Made by a program: the position numbers and the translations under genes. The notes beneath the pieces are model-generated. The model had not been told where the DNA came from, ran no database searches, and saw only the letters and a program-made list of their open reading frames with translations. Positions 17,618-26,679 of a DNA stretch of 64,000 nucleotides are shown one piece after another. Origin of the DNA: Clostridia bacterium (GTDB lineage: Bacteria > Bacillota > Clostridia > Oscillospirales > Acutalibacteraceae); the NCBI GenBank assembly GCA_017432485.1, contig JAFRJB010000078.1, forward strand, positions 1 to 64,000, given 5' to 3'. Each line of letters begins with the position of its first letter. Positions within the stretch are counted from its first letter, which is position 1.

Positions 17618-18040
17618 TCATCCTTTTTTCTTTTGCCGATAGATTTCTTTTAAATTATCCACTGCCATTTGATTTTCCATCGTGTGGAACATTAAGTAGT
17701 TTCCTGACATTGTTTTGGGCGACGCCTGTTTCAAAATTTCTCGACTGCTTTCACCGGTATAGTAATGCCAAAATCGGTAAAGGTACCCAATCCAATACAT
17801 CACTTCTTTATCAAAGCAAGTGCCGCTAAGCAGCTTTTCTTTGAAATCACTTGCGAGCTCATCCATCAAGTATTCCTCACCTACCCATTGTGTTCTGTCA
17901 AACTCCGCATCTAAGCCTTTTGCGATCTGAGAAGTCATAAACACGGTGATGAAGTTCTTGCTTTCAAATCCTTTTTCAACCGATAATTGAAAAAGTCGCC
18001 CTTGCATATCACACAATTTTCTCTGTAAACTATCCATCAA
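17618..18040 (-). CDS. Putative antitoxin/partner of HTH-DUF3990 toxin
   Basis: 140 residues, all-alpha in appearance, with conserved-looking FMTSQIAKGLDAEFDRTQWVG and VMYWIGYLYRFWHYYTGESS. No named domain recognised. It overlaps the toxin stop by four bases (ATGA), so the two are cotranslated. By context it is the second half of a two-gene toxin-antitoxin-like unit; since the DNA-binding domain is fused to the toxin gene, this protein would be the neutralising or cofactor subunit. Confidence 0.6.
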   Translation of the reverse strand: MMDSLQRKLCDMQGRLFQLSVEKGFESKNFITVFMTSQIAKGLDAEFDRTQWVGEEYLMDELASDFKEKLLSGTCFDKEVMYWIGYLYRFWHYYTGESSREILKQASPKTMSGNYLMFHTMENQMAVDNLKEIYRQKKKG

Positions 18041-18900
18041 TTCGCCTCACCGAGTATTTCATCGAAATAGTTGCCTGCTCGCCTGTTTTTCTTATACATC
18101 TCATCCGTAAGCTTAAGCCCTTTTTGCCGATAATCCGCACTCGCCTTTTGAATAATCTCTTTTTCAAAGAAAGATAACTCAATTTCTTTTTCAATCTTGA
18201 CTTGCCGACATGCAGCTTCATTGAGGCAAACATATTGTTTACCAAGCTTCAAAACAGAAAGGCAAGAAATCAGCGCAGCATCCGTAACAACCCCTTCAAA
18301 AAAGTCATCTAAAACACGGTACATTCTGTCATTCGCGATACTGCCAATAGCAAAATCATAGCCTGTCATAAGATTTTGATATTTTTTATATAAGCTCGTG
18401 CCTTGGATATCCTTCATCTTTTTTCTGTTAAAAGCGATAAACATTGCCCACTCAATATCATCATGAAAAGTAAAACTGTTGGCAATGCTTTTCGGTAGAG
18501 ACACAATATAAAACTTTGATTTATTAAAACTACAAACGAGCGTTAAAGGCTGGCGAGGAATTGTTCCCAAATAAAAGCCTTTTCCGAAATCACATTCACT
18601 TCGACTTGAAGGCATTATTTTCCCTTCCACGCCGGATTTAGAGCCATGGTATAATACCATTCTGTTATCCGGTATGTTACATGCCTTTTCCTCATTTGCA
18701 ATCTTTTCAAGAATAAAGTCAAAAGCGGGAATATCGTTATCATTGCAGAGCTTAATTAAACTGTCTTGGGCAAGCTTAGATAATTTATTGTGCCCGTTTT
18801 CACAGCGATTAATCGTTGCAAAGGAAGTGCCCAGCTTTTCTGCAAATTCCTTTTGACTTAAACCGAGATACTCTCGTATTCTTTTTACAACATATTGCAT
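18037..18900 (-). CDS. Xre-type HTH fused to DUF3990 (ADP-ribosyltransferase-like) toxin
   Basis: 287 residues. Residues 1-55 are an Xre/Cro HTH (YLGLSQKEFAEKLGTSFATINRCENG). From about residue 82 the DUF3990 domain begins with VLYHGSKSG and DFGKGFYLGT, motifs of the ART-like toxin fold. DUF3990 proteins are presumed NAD-dependent ADP-ribosyltransferase toxins. Having HTH and toxin in one chain makes this protein both repressor and effector. The promoter carries two matching palindromes, consistent with autoregulation. Confidence 0.8.
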   Translation of the reverse strand: MQYVVKRIREYLGLSQKEFAEKLGTSFATINRCENGHNKLSKLAQDSLIKLCNDNDIPAFDFILEKIANEEKACNIPDNRMVLYHGSKSGVEGKIMPSSRSECDFGKGFYLGTIPRQPLTLVCSFNKSKFYIVSLPKSIANSFTFHDDIEWAMFIAFNRKKMKDIQGTSLYKKYQNLMTGYDFAIGSIANDRMYRVLDDFFEGVVTDAALISCLSVLKLGKQYVCLNEAACRQVKIEKEIELSFFEKEIIQKASADYRQKGLKLTDEMYKKNRRAGNYFDEILGEAN

Positions 18901-18911
18901 ACTATCACCTT

Positions 18912-18961
18912 ATAACATTTGATGTTATTGAAATAATAACATTTGTTATACTTTTTGTCAA
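18912..18961 (-). promoter_or_regulatory. Toxin promoter with two ATAACA-TGTTAT operators
   Basis: On the minus strand TTGACA (18956-18961) and TATTAT (18933-18938) are 17 bases apart. Two palindromes, ATAACAttTGTTAT (18936-18949) between the boxes and ATAACATttgATGTTAT (18912-18928) downstream, are the likely binding sites of the fused HTH protein. Confidence 0.8.
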
Positions 18962-18995
18962 GCTTTGTTCCTCGCAAAACCCACAAATAATATAA

Positions 18996-19293
18996 GGCGG
19001 CGAAGGGCGTGCAACATAGGTGGGTTAATAGATTTTGAAATGCTCTTTTGTGCTGTAACGGCTTCAAAACGGGGATACAGGCGTCAGCCTTGCATCCCCG
19101 TTTATTCATTGTTTCGGCGCAATATAGCTATTTCAAAATTGCTTGCACCTCAAAAATGCAAATTTTTGTGTAAGAAAAGGCAAAAAGCACAGGAATACTT
19201 TGTGTATTCCGAGCATTTTTAACGCAGTATTACGCGAAAAGATGTTTTGAGGCTATTAACCCACCCTATATTGCACGCCCATAACTCGCCGCC
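18996..19293 (+). repeat. Dispersed hairpin-ended element, copy 2
   Basis: A 298-bp element. The outer ends are GGCGGCGA / CTCGCCGCC, continued inward by GGGCGTGCAA/TTGCACGCCC and GGTGGGTTAATAG/CTATTAACCCACC. Inside are a GGGGAT...ATCCCC hairpin capped by AGGC-GTCA-GCCT, a CCTCAAAA/TTTTGAGG stem continued by TTTTTGTGTAA opposite TTACGCGAAAA (with G-U type pairs), and the apical GGAATAC-tttgt-GTATTCC hairpin. It is about 85-90 percent identical by eye to copy 3. Its end lies 12 bases after the stop of the DUF2779 gene, where that gene's terminator should be. Confidence 0.85.
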
Positions 19294-19305
19294 AATTCTT
19301 ATGCC

Positions 19306-20958
19306 TTATGTATTATCACCGTTGTCCTTTTGCTCGTTTAAGATTATATCTATTTTTTCTCTTACTTCTTTTTGTATTTTTTTTATTTTTTCTTTATCCC
19401 CAACAAATTCTGTGCCTACTCCTGTTGAACAAAATCTCATAGCAGCAAGCTTTTCATCATCACTCATAGCAATGTCTCCTATTCCGGCAAGTTCATAAAG
19501 CTTTTCAAGCACCTTTACCATCGCGTAAGTATCTAAGCCGCAGTAGGCAAGCAGATTTTTGCGGATAGTCTCTTGCTCTTCGGGTGTATGGTTTTGCAAA
19601 TCCGGGAACGCTGCCATCGCTTCGCTGCCGTTGTGAATGCCCTCCAAGTTGTGGTAATCGAGCGCAGGGTCATCAGGGAATAGCGCCGGCAACACCACTT
19701 TAATGGAATAGGAATTCCCCATCGCCTCGCTGTAGTAATACTTCTTTTGGAACGGCAGCATCAAATCTTTCATGTTGTCGTGAATATTCATCAGGTGGTC
19801 GGCAAGGTCGGGAAACTGCTCTGCCAAGGCGCGAATGACACCTTTTTCAAACTTCATATTGTAAGCAAGCGAGCACACATCTTGCGGAATATCGCGGCAC
19901 AGCTGCTCGGCAAGCGCGCGGCGCGGATCTGTACCTGCAACTCCCAAATGCTCGCGGTGCTCGGGTTCTGCGCCCGGTGCACGCTGAATGTGGAGCGAAT
20001 ACTGGAACGGCACCTGCATATACGGTCTCTCGCCATCGTGCTGCGGCACGGCAGGTTGATAGGTCTCAAAATCGAGGTGATACAGCGGGTAAGTCAGCTG
20101 CGCCAAAAAGTCGCGAATCCCCTTTTTGTCTACATGCGGCGGCAAATGCTCTACCGCGCTTTTGACTTGCAGTAATTGCGCTTGATTGAGCTTTACATCA
20201 TGCTCCAAAATGTCTTCGAAGCTCACAATACCGCGGTAATACAAATCATATTTTTTATCACTTGCAAAGCGCTGTAAATCAAACACATTGTTTGTGGGCA
20301 AATGCCGCGCGCAATAGTTGTAATACGCGCACTTATAGGGTGACTCGCACCAAGGACCGATGTCCCGCTCCGGCTCAAAGTCATCACACCGCGCCATATA
20401 GCGGCGAATGTCGGCAATATTGATTGCCACGCCCGCCTGCTTGCGCAGCACGATCTCGGTGCAGTCCTCTTTTGTAAACAGCTCCTTCAAATCCAAATCG
20501 CCCCTACGTACATAGTGGCTGTTGACATGCAGATTATACACCCCGCTGATGCGCACACCACACTGCGTGAGCACAAAATATTGAAACGCCATATCATCCA
20601 AATAGACATCTTTCAAATGCGTGGAGCTTTTCACCTCGACCAAATCCCAGCCGGTAGGCGTTTTGTGCAGAATATCCACACTGCAAAACAGCCCATCAAC
20701 CGCAAAACTCGCCTCTGCAATATTCTCCACGCCCTGCACCATCAGTTCTTTTGTTTGCTCAAGCATGGCATCAAAGCCCGCATCGAAATCCACAAGCGAA
20801 TAGTCGCCAAAGTACTGCCTTGCCAAATCACCAACCTCGTTGCCGACGGCAAAGACCGCCGCGGCGTTATCTTCCGCAAGTTCGGGTTTGAAATAGTCCA
20901 TCCACAGCATTTTCGGACACTGCAGTGCGCGGGTGTATTTTGATTTACTTAAGTTCAT
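19306..20958 (-). CDS. DUF2779 nuclease: Cas4-like PD-(D/E)XK plus DEDD exonuclease
   Basis: 550 residues. The N-terminal half is a Cas4-like nuclease: an early cysteine (Cys14), DLVEVKSST (about 104-112, the ExK strand) and a later CESPYKCAYYNYC cluster (about 205-217), suggesting a four-cysteine Fe-S site. The C-terminal half has DEDD exonuclease motifs: YHLDFETYQPAVP near 295, LAYNMKFEKGVI near 366 and AYCGLDTYAM near 472. This is the DUF2779 architecture. It overlaps the upstream PD-(D/E)XK gene by four bases and is the last gene of the 19.3-23.2 kb unit. Two nuclease sites in one chain suggest end processing in DNA repair or defence. Confidence 0.82.
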   Translation of the reverse strand: MNLSKSKYTRALQCPKMLWMDYFKPELAEDNAAAVFAVGNEVGDLARQYFGDYSLVDFDAGFDAMLEQTKELMVQGVENIAEASFAVDGLFCSVDILHKTPTGWDLVEVKSSTHLKDVYLDDMAFQYFVLTQCGVRISGVYNLHVNSHYVRRGDLDLKELFTKEDCTEIVLRKQAGVAINIADIRRYMARCDDFEPERDIGPWCESPYKCAYYNYCARHLPTNNVFDLQRFASDKKYDLYYRGIVSFEDILEHDVKLNQAQLLQVKSAVEHLPPHVDKKGIRDFLAQLTYPLYHLDFETYQPAVPQHDGERPYMQVPFQYSLHIQRAPGAEPEHREHLGVAGTDPRRALAEQLCRDIPQDVCSLAYNMKFEKGVIRALAEQFPDLADHLMNIHDNMKDLMLPFQKKYYYSEAMGNSYSIKVVLPALFPDDPALDYHNLEGIHNGSEAMAAFPDLQNHTPEEQETIRKNLLAYCGLDTYAMVKVLEKLYELAGIGDIAMSDDEKLAAMRFCSTGVGTEFVGDKEKIKKIQKEVREKIDIILNEQKDNGDNT

Positions 20959-22100
20959 TGTTTTAGTCCCTTCAATACGTTTTCTTCCAAAAAATCTGCC
21001 ATTATTTGAAGTTTTCCTTCAATGGAATCCAGAACGCATTTTATTGTGCTATTTTCTTCGATTTTTATAGAAAAAGACATTAATACCATCAAGCTATCAT
21101 CGATCCTTCCCGAAAAAGCAATCTCGCTGTTTTTATTACATGCTTTCCAGTTATTTCTTGCTTTTTTTGCGATATCTATTCTTTCTTTGTTGCACCTATC
21201 TGCAATGCCTTTTAATGGTTCCTCTAACAGATTAATATCGTTTTTCGAATGATACGGGTGTAAATGATAGTCTAATCGACAAGTTAATGTCAGATCTCTC
21301 GGATCATATTTTATCTCAAAATGAAACTCATAGCATTTGTCATAGTTTTCTTGAATGTTTTCTAAACACTCTCCCTCCCAGTGCTCTTTAGGTGTGAAAT
21401 TAGCAGAAAGAAGGTATTTATTGGAACCGGCATCAAACTGATCCCAATAGTGGGAAAGATACGCATTTCTAAAAATCTCTAAGGTTCTGAGAGCATCATA
21501 AAAATTTCTTGCGCCTCTCCATAATTCAGGTTTCATTGTTTCATGCCAATTGGCAGTTAAATCAATAACTTTTGGAAGATAAGCACTAATGATGCGGGTG
21601 TTTAACTGTTTTGCAACTTCTAAAAGTAAGGTGTTCTCTTCTAACTGTTCAAAAACATCCTCATCCAAACACTCACCGATATCTTTCCATTTGAGAATAC
21701 TATATTTTTCACAAGCCGGCTTACTGCCGTGAATGGTTAGATAGTATCGAGCGATAGTGCAGCTTTTCAATTGCAAATCACTTTTGATGATTTCTTCCGC
21801 TTCATAGTATCTTGAAGTTTGCTTTTCACCTTCCGATGCACCGACTTTAACTTCAATAATTGCCAGAGCCTCTTCATTTAAATTGTACACCAAAATGTCC
21901 GGAACAACTTTTTGCCTGCTCCCTGTCTTGATAACTTTTCTGACAACAAATTGCCAATCATTATAACGTTTTATCTGATTCTCGCCAAAGAGTTTTTTAA
22001 GCAAGTTTTTGCGAAACGCTTCAGATTCGTTAAACAATTGCTTCAGCAGATTTGAGTATCCGTCTTCATGTGCCATTAAAATGTCAAAAATATCACTCAT
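20955..22100 (-). CDS. PD-(D/E)XK nuclease-like protein of WYL operon
   Basis: 381 residues from ATG 22100, immediately after the WYL stop; in-frame ATGs at 22115 and 22130 are alternatives. A PD-(D/E)XK core is visible as VVPDILVYN followed by LAIIEVKVGASEGEKQTSRYYEA (about residues 64-95). The remainder is a long alpha/beta region without known motifs, giving no close family. It is coupled both to the WYL regulator upstream and, by a four-base overlap, to the DUF2779 nuclease downstream. Probable DNA nuclease of the cluster. Confidence 0.7.
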   Translation of the reverse strand: MSDIFDILMAHEDGYSNLLKQLFNESEAFRKNLLKKLFGENQIKRYNDWQFVVRKVIKTGSRQKVVPDILVYNLNEEALAIIEVKVGASEGEKQTSRYYEAEEIIKSDLQLKSCTIARYYLTIHGSKPACEKYSILKWKDIGECLDEDVFEQLEENTLLLEVAKQLNTRIISAYLPKVIDLTANWHETMKPELWRGARNFYDALRTLEIFRNAYLSHYWDQFDAGSNKYLLSANFTPKEHWEGECLENIQENYDKCYEFHFEIKYDPRDLTLTCRLDYHLHPYHSKNDINLLEEPLKGIADRCNKERIDIAKKARNNWKACNKNSEIAFSGRIDDSLMVLMSFSIKIEENSTIKCVLDSIEGKLQIMADFLEENVLKGLKQ

Positions 22101-22101
22101 G

Positions 22102-23157
22102 TTATATTTCTTCATATCTTTGCATTGCAATTTTTATATTCTCTTTGCACTTCTCGGCAAGGCTCTGCGGTTCGAGTACCGTGACCTGCGTGGCAAATTG
22201 CAGCGCCCACAGCTCCATATCCTTTTCGGAAATCTTGACCGAAACGGTGACGGTTTCTTCCGTTTCCTCTACAAAGCGCACATCGGTGCCGAAGAAATCG
22301 ATAATGTCATTGAGATTATATTTCTGAGCGCGGAACTTCACCCACACCGGCTTTTCGGTAAACATAGAGATATGCTCACTCATGTGCTTGGTTAAATCCA
22401 AGCCTTTTTCCATCCCCGGTAAAGAGGTAATCGGTTTTGCCTTGCTGCCTTCCACACGGCGAATGTCGGAAATGCGGTCAAGCCGATAGTTGGAAACCTG
22501 GTCATACTTATCGTAATTGCAAACAAGGTAGTACCTGCCGTTTGTCGCTGCAATTTGGTAGGGGTTGATAAGATACTCGCGAGGCTCACCCGCACTGTTT
22601 TTGCGGTGGTGCAGTTTCTTGTCGGTGCCGTATTCATCATAGTGAAAGACCACCTGCTCCCCTTTGCTGATGGCTTCATCCAGGATTTCGAGCGTATAGA
22701 AAATATTATTAGTACTGCTCGCCTTGCTCTTGGCAGTAGCGACATGCTTCATACGCGAAGTGAAATATTTATTGGAAAGGCTTTCCAACTTCCCGATCAA
22801 ACGCTTTTTGTCCCCCTGCGGGATGTGGGAAGAAAAAACGATGGAATCAATGAGCAGGCGCAGTTCCGTGTCATCAAACTCGTGCTCAATGTAAAAGTCA
22901 TAGTAAATGGAATTATCTTCATACTCCCCGGTTTCTTTGTTGAGCACTTCTCGCTTTTTGGTTTCAAACTCAATCGGGTAGCCGCAGTCATACAGTGTCA
23001 TTAAGTTACGGCGAATGGCTTTGCGCTCCACCTTCATGTCATACTCATTTTTGAGGATATTTTGAATTTCCTTTTGCGAGAGCTTGTGCTCACAATCGGT
23101 ATAGCGATTCAAAATATCTAAGATGTTTAATATAATAATCTTTTTCGGTTTATCCAT
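22102..23157 (-). CDS. WYL-domain transcriptional regulator
   Basis: 351 residues from ATG 23157, preceded by GAGGTGAGG; an upstream in-frame ATG at 23241 lacks a ribosome site. The N-terminal winged helix (about 5-75) has the Deo-like KKIIILNILDILNRYTD segment. A WYL domain follows (about 165-250) with VVFHYDEYGTD and YLINPYQIAATNGRYYLVCNYD, then a WCX-type C-terminal domain. WYL regulators sense ligands, often nucleic acid, and frequently control defence operons (BrxR/CapW type). Here it heads the two downstream nuclease genes and may also control the upstream cluster. Confidence 0.88.
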   Translation of the reverse strand: MDKPKKIIILNILDILNRYTDCEHKLSQKEIQNILKNEYDMKVERKAIRRNLMTLYDCGYPIEFETKKREVLNKETGEYEDNSIYYDFYIEHEFDDTELRLLIDSIVFSSHIPQGDKKRLIGKLESLSNKYFTSRMKHVATAKSKASSTNNIFYTLEILDEAISKGEQVVFHYDEYGTDKKLHHRKNSAGEPREYLINPYQIAATNGRYYLVCNYDKYDQVSNYRLDRISDIRRVEGSKAKPITSLPGMEKGLDLTKHMSEHISMFTEKPVWVKFRAQKYNLNDIIDFFGTDVRFVEETEETVTVSVKISEKDMELWALQFATQVTVLEPQSLAEKCKENIKIAMQRYEEI

Positions 23158-23212
23158 GTTCCTCACCTCATAATGTGTTCTCGACAACTTCTGCTTTCTC
23201 TCTTCGATTAAT

Positions 23213-23241
23213 ATTCTATACGGATTGACTCCATAATACAA
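23213..23241 (-). promoter_or_regulatory. Possible promoter of the WYL-nuclease unit
   Basis: Minus-strand TTGTAT (23236-23241) and TAGAAT (23213-23218), 17-base spacer, upstream of the WYL ribosome site. A CCCTATG(T)ACC/GGTGCATAGGG hairpin at 23244-23270 separates this unit from the upstream gene. Confidence 0.5.
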
Positions 23242-23292
23242 GACCCTATGTACCTTTTTTGGTGCATAGGGCGTTTTTTCGTATTTTACTCT

Positions 23293-24075
23293 TTAATACT
23301 TGAATTCATCACCTACCCGAAAGACATATTCCGGATAACGCGGAATGTTTTCTATACGCGTGAATTTCAGCTTTTGGTATTCATCCTCTACAAAGTCACA
23401 AGTGACCACATTAATGAGCCTGTTTTGTGCCAGTTCCCCTCTCACTTCAAAGTTGGCGTACACTGAGGTTCCGTAGGTATACAGGTCATCATAGTCTGTC
23501 TGCAAAAAGATGCTGATATTGTTGCGCTCGGCACAGTTGGCAAGGCGATTAAAATTGCAAAAATCCTCTTTTGCGCGCGCCATGTTATTCTCCGGTGGCG
23601 CAGTGCAGAAATCTTCATACTTTGCAATGTACGCCGCCTCAATATCATCCCTGCTATCCAAAAAGTGAATGATTTCCTCTGTACTGAAACAGCTGTTTTC
23701 GATGTAAAGGTCTCTGCCTTTATACCCTTTCATGGCTTCCACCAAGCGCTCACGCTGTTCCTCTGACAGTTCTTCCTCAAACGGCTCATGTAAATCCGCT
23801 GCCAAGGCTCCTCTCATATATTCCGACAGAGAGCAAGTGGCAAAAATCACCACTTTTTTCTCACTCTTTTCGCTGATTCCTTTTGTGAATTCCAACAGCT
23901 TACTGTACACATCCCAACACAGTGAAGCATTGAAGGTGAAGAAGGCAGAAAGCTTGCCTTTTTCAAAGAAAGCGCTCTTGTCCGCTTCTTCATCACCGGT
24001 TAAGAGCGTGTGCGGCTCCTCATCCACATACATCCTCTTGTACTCATCAAATAACACATCATGCAATTTTTTCAT
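23293..24075 (-). CDS. Unknown protein of the MoxR-VWA cluster
   Basis: 260 residues with no recognised domain. It is acidic, cytosolic in appearance and contains no Walker or metal motif that I can identify; conserved-looking stretches include FFTFNASLCWDVYSKLLEF and KKVVIFATCSLSEY. AGGAGG precedes the ATG, 29 bases after the stop of the VWA gene, so it belongs to that operon. As the only unrecognised member it may be the system-specific subunit. Confidence 0.65.
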   Translation of the reverse strand: MKKLHDVLFDEYKRMYVDEEPHTLLTGDEEADKSAFFEKGKLSAFFTFNASLCWDVYSKLLEFTKGISEKSEKKVVIFATCSLSEYMRGALAADLHEPFEEELSEEQRERLVEAMKGYKGRDLYIENSCFSTEEIIHFLDSRDDIEAAYIAKYEDFCTAPPENNMARAKEDFCNFNRLANCAERNNISIFLQTDYDDLYTYGTSVYANFEVRGELAQNRLINVVTCDFVEDEYQKLKFTRIENIPRYPEYVFRVGDEFKY

Positions 24076-24104
24076 TGGTTTCCTCCTATTGCTATTACGA
24101 TTTC

Positions 24105-25577
24105 TTAAACCTTAATTCTTGCCACCTTGCCCCACGGGGGATTGACTTCTTCATTGTTCAGCAGCCACAGCACCGGAATGCCGTTCGCGAGTTCTTCTTT
24201 CGGGAAAGGCGCAAACCCATCAGTCAGGATAATAATGCTTGCGGGCGGGTTTTCCTGCATATGCTGCTGCACATATTCCAAAATGATTTGAAAATCCGTG
24301 CCGCCACCCCCTGCCGCTTTAATCACTTTAAACTCTTCTTCATCTGCAAAGGGCTGCGGTTCAATTATCGCTGCATCAAAAAAGCCGAGCCAACCTTTGA
24401 GTTTGCCGTTAAATTGGTCAATCGCCCCTTTGATTTCAGAATATGCCGCCGTAATCATATCATCGGACATGGAAGCGGAAGTATCTATCATAAACAAGAT
24501 GTCTTTGACTAACTCTTCCTTCTCATTAAAATCGGGAAGAAAGAAGGGGCTTTCATCAAAGCGCCTGTCAGGCGGTGCAAACGAATAATCGCAGATTTCC
24601 TCCTGCACAAATTCGTTGAGGATCGTTCTCCAGTCGGTTTGCGGTTTGCGCAGTTCTTTGAATAACCTCTCGGCAAACGCCGGCATTAAACCTCTGGAGT
24701 TGGAAGGGTCTCGGATAGTGATGGCTTCGCAGGCATCTTCAAAATGCTTCACCCACACATCGCGCAAAATATCATCTTCCTCGAGCATACCCCACTGCGT
24801 GTGGTCATCCCAAGAACCTTTAGTGCTGCTCTTTGCTTTGCGCTGCTCTTTTTTAGCCCTTCCCTTTTTAAATTGTGATTTGCCACCGCCACCGGCATCA
24901 TCACCGTCACCGGAGTTTTCGCTGCCGTCACCGCCGCCTTCACCATCACCGGAGTTTCCGCCACTGCCGCCTTTACCGCTGCCACTGCCGCCGTTCTCGT
25001 CATTTTCGTCATCACCGCCGCCTTCTGTATCATCACCGGCACTATCCTCGGCTTCATCGTCACTGCGGGCATTATAGCCGCTTGCCGTATCGCCCGGCAT
25101 TTCTACCGGCTCACCGGGTATGATTTCCGGCAGTAATGCATACAACTGCTCTACGGTGTACTCATAGCCTTCTTTTCCATTTGGCGCGAGATGCATTCCG
25201 GGACCTTCGCCTTTGATTGTGATGCTTCCTAAATCCATATCATTGGAAAGCAGGATATTGGAATTGACCACAATATCACAGGCAATATTAAATTTTTCCG
25301 ACTTTCTTTCCCCGGTGCGAAAGCAGTGCTGCAGCACCACATGCAAAATTTCATGCATCAAAATGTAATCGAGTTCCTTATCACTCAGGCGGTCGAGAAA
25401 ATCGGGGTTAAATGCAATGCGCATGCCATTGGTGCAAGCCGTGGGAGTTTTTTCATCCAGTGAAAAGACCATGTGCATTAACAGCAGCCCGTAAAAGCCG
25501 TTATTGTTAAGAATTCTCATTCTTGAATACAGCAGTTTTTTCATAAACTCCTGAATCTTTTCATTAGACAGATCCAT
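24105..25577 (-). CDS. DUF2201 putative metallopeptidase with C-terminal VWA domain
   Basis: 490 residues. The N-terminal DUF2201 domain has HEILHVVLQH (75-84), a gluzincin-like HEXXH plus third histidine. A Gly/Asp/Glu-rich low-complexity linker follows (about 155-240). The C-terminal VWA domain has a complete MIDAS: DTSAS near 364, GGGTDF and IILTDGF. DUF2201 proteins pair with MoxR ATPases, as here: the start overlaps the moxR stop by 14 bases. The pair probably acts as an ATP-driven chaperone/adaptor; whether the HEXXH site cuts protein is unknown. Confidence 0.88.
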   Translation of the reverse strand: MDLSNEKIQEFMKKLLYSRMRILNNNGFYGLLLMHMVFSLDEKTPTACTNGMRIAFNPDFLDRLSDKELDYILMHEILHVVLQHCFRTGERKSEKFNIACDIVVNSNILLSNDMDLGSITIKGEGPGMHLAPNGKEGYEYTVEQLYALLPEIIPGEPVEMPGDTASGYNARSDDEAEDSAGDDTEGGGDDENDENGGSGSGKGGSGGNSGDGEGGGDGSENSGDGDDAGGGGKSQFKKGRAKKEQRKAKSSTKGSWDDHTQWGMLEEDDILRDVWVKHFEDACEAITIRDPSNSRGLMPAFAERLFKELRKPQTDWRTILNEFVQEEICDYSFAPPDRRFDESPFFLPDFNEKEELVKDILFMIDTSASMSDDMITAAYSEIKGAIDQFNGKLKGWLGFFDAAIIEPQPFADEEEFKVIKAAGGGGTDFQIILEYVQQHMQENPPASIIILTDGFAPFPKEELANGIPVLWLLNNEEVNPPWGKVARIKV

Positions 25578-26679
25578 TCATCAAACTCCCTACTTGCTGA
25601 TTCCATTTCACAAATTCCGGAAGTGACATCAGCTTTTGCTTGTAGCCTTCTTCAATGTATTGGTAGTCTTTGAGCAGGACTGTTGAAAAATCAGGCGGCA
25701 TGCGAAACGCATAGCGAATGGAGTTGGCAATTCTCCTCATATCGTCTTTATGCTCGCGGGCATAATAGGTCATGGAAGAAATCAAGGCATACATCGCATC
25801 GGTATTTGTCGGCATTTTGGTCTCCACACCGTCAAAAATATCTTCCATTGCCGGCAGGTCGCGGTAAATCTTCGCCCAGGTTCGAAATTCCACTGCCACC
25901 CCGGTGCCGACAATTCCCGCAATGAGCGCATACATTTTTTCCACATTACTGTTCACGCCGTTTAAAAGGTTGCTCACCATTTCCCACGAACGCGGTGTAG
26001 CAAAGGCGAGGTCATCGGTGCCCGCATCAAAGCCCATCAGGTAATTCTGGCGGAAGGTTAAAAAACCGACCACTTTATCATTCACACCCGCCCCGATTGC
26101 CCACTTTTTCCAGGATTTAAAACTGCCCTCCACTTCAATGTGCATCAAGCGGTTGGCAAGCGCCTTGGGCATTTTGAAGGCAACAGATTTGTCGGTGGTT
26201 CTGTTACCGGCAGCGATCACAATGCAGTTTTCGGGCAGGCGGTGCTCGCCCACCACCCTGTCGAGCGTTATCTGATACGCTGCCGCCTGCACAGACTGCG
26301 GCGCAGCGGAGATTTCATCGAGAAACAAAATGTTGATAATATCCTCGCTGTCATCCATTTGAAAAATCTGCGGTTTGAGCCAAACAGCAAGGGTTTTGTC
26401 CGCATTCGAGGTCGGGATACCGCGCAAATCAATCGGGTTGAACAGCAGCAGGCGCACATCGGTCACTTTCACCTTTTTCCCGGTTCGGGTTTCGATTGCC
26501 CCCGCAATTTGCCGCACCGCTTGCGATTTACCGACACCGGGCGGACCCCACAGCATTACCGACGGCATGGTTTTGACCGGCAAGTTATTTTGAATCAGCT
26601 GTGTGTATGCATCCGAAAGGCGATTTACCATTTTATCGACTGTCATGGACGGAATATTGCTCAGTTTTACATCGTTCAT
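25564..26679 (-). CDS. MoxR-family AAA+ ATPase
   Basis: 371 residues. Walker A WGPPGVGKSQAV (44-55), Walker B NILFLDEISAAP (about 117-128), sensor region IVIAAGNRTTD and PKALANRLMHIEVE are those of MoxR AAA+ ATPases. TAGGAG precedes ATG 26679. The start overlaps the helicase stop by four bases and the end overlaps the VWA gene, giving tight coupling of helicase, MoxR and VWA proteins. MoxR proteins remodel partner complexes with VWA proteins as adaptors. Confidence 0.92.
   Translation of the reverse strand: MNDVKLSNIPSMTVDKMVNRLSDAYTQLIQNNLPVKTMPSVMLWGPPGVGKSQAVRQIAGAIETRTGKKVKVTDVRLLLFNPIDLRGIPTSNADKTLAVWLKPQIFQMDDSEDIINILFLDEISAAPQSVQAAAYQITLDRVVGEHRLPENCIVIAAGNRTTDKSVAFKMPKALANRLMHIEVEGSFKSWKKWAIGAGVNDKVVGFLTFRQNYLMGFDAGTDDLAFATPRSWEMVSNLLNGVNSNVEKMYALIAGIVGTGVAVEFRTWAKIYRDLPAMEDIFDGVETKMPTNTDAMYALISSMTYYAREHKDDMRRIANSIRYAFRMPPDFSTVLLKDYQYIEEGYKQKLMSLPEFVKWNQQVGSLMNGSV

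Noticed and set aside
24616-25077. Pro/Ser-rich and His/Arg-rich frames opposite the VWA gene
   Set aside because: They arise from the Gly/Asp-rich linker of the DUF2201 protein read in other frames.
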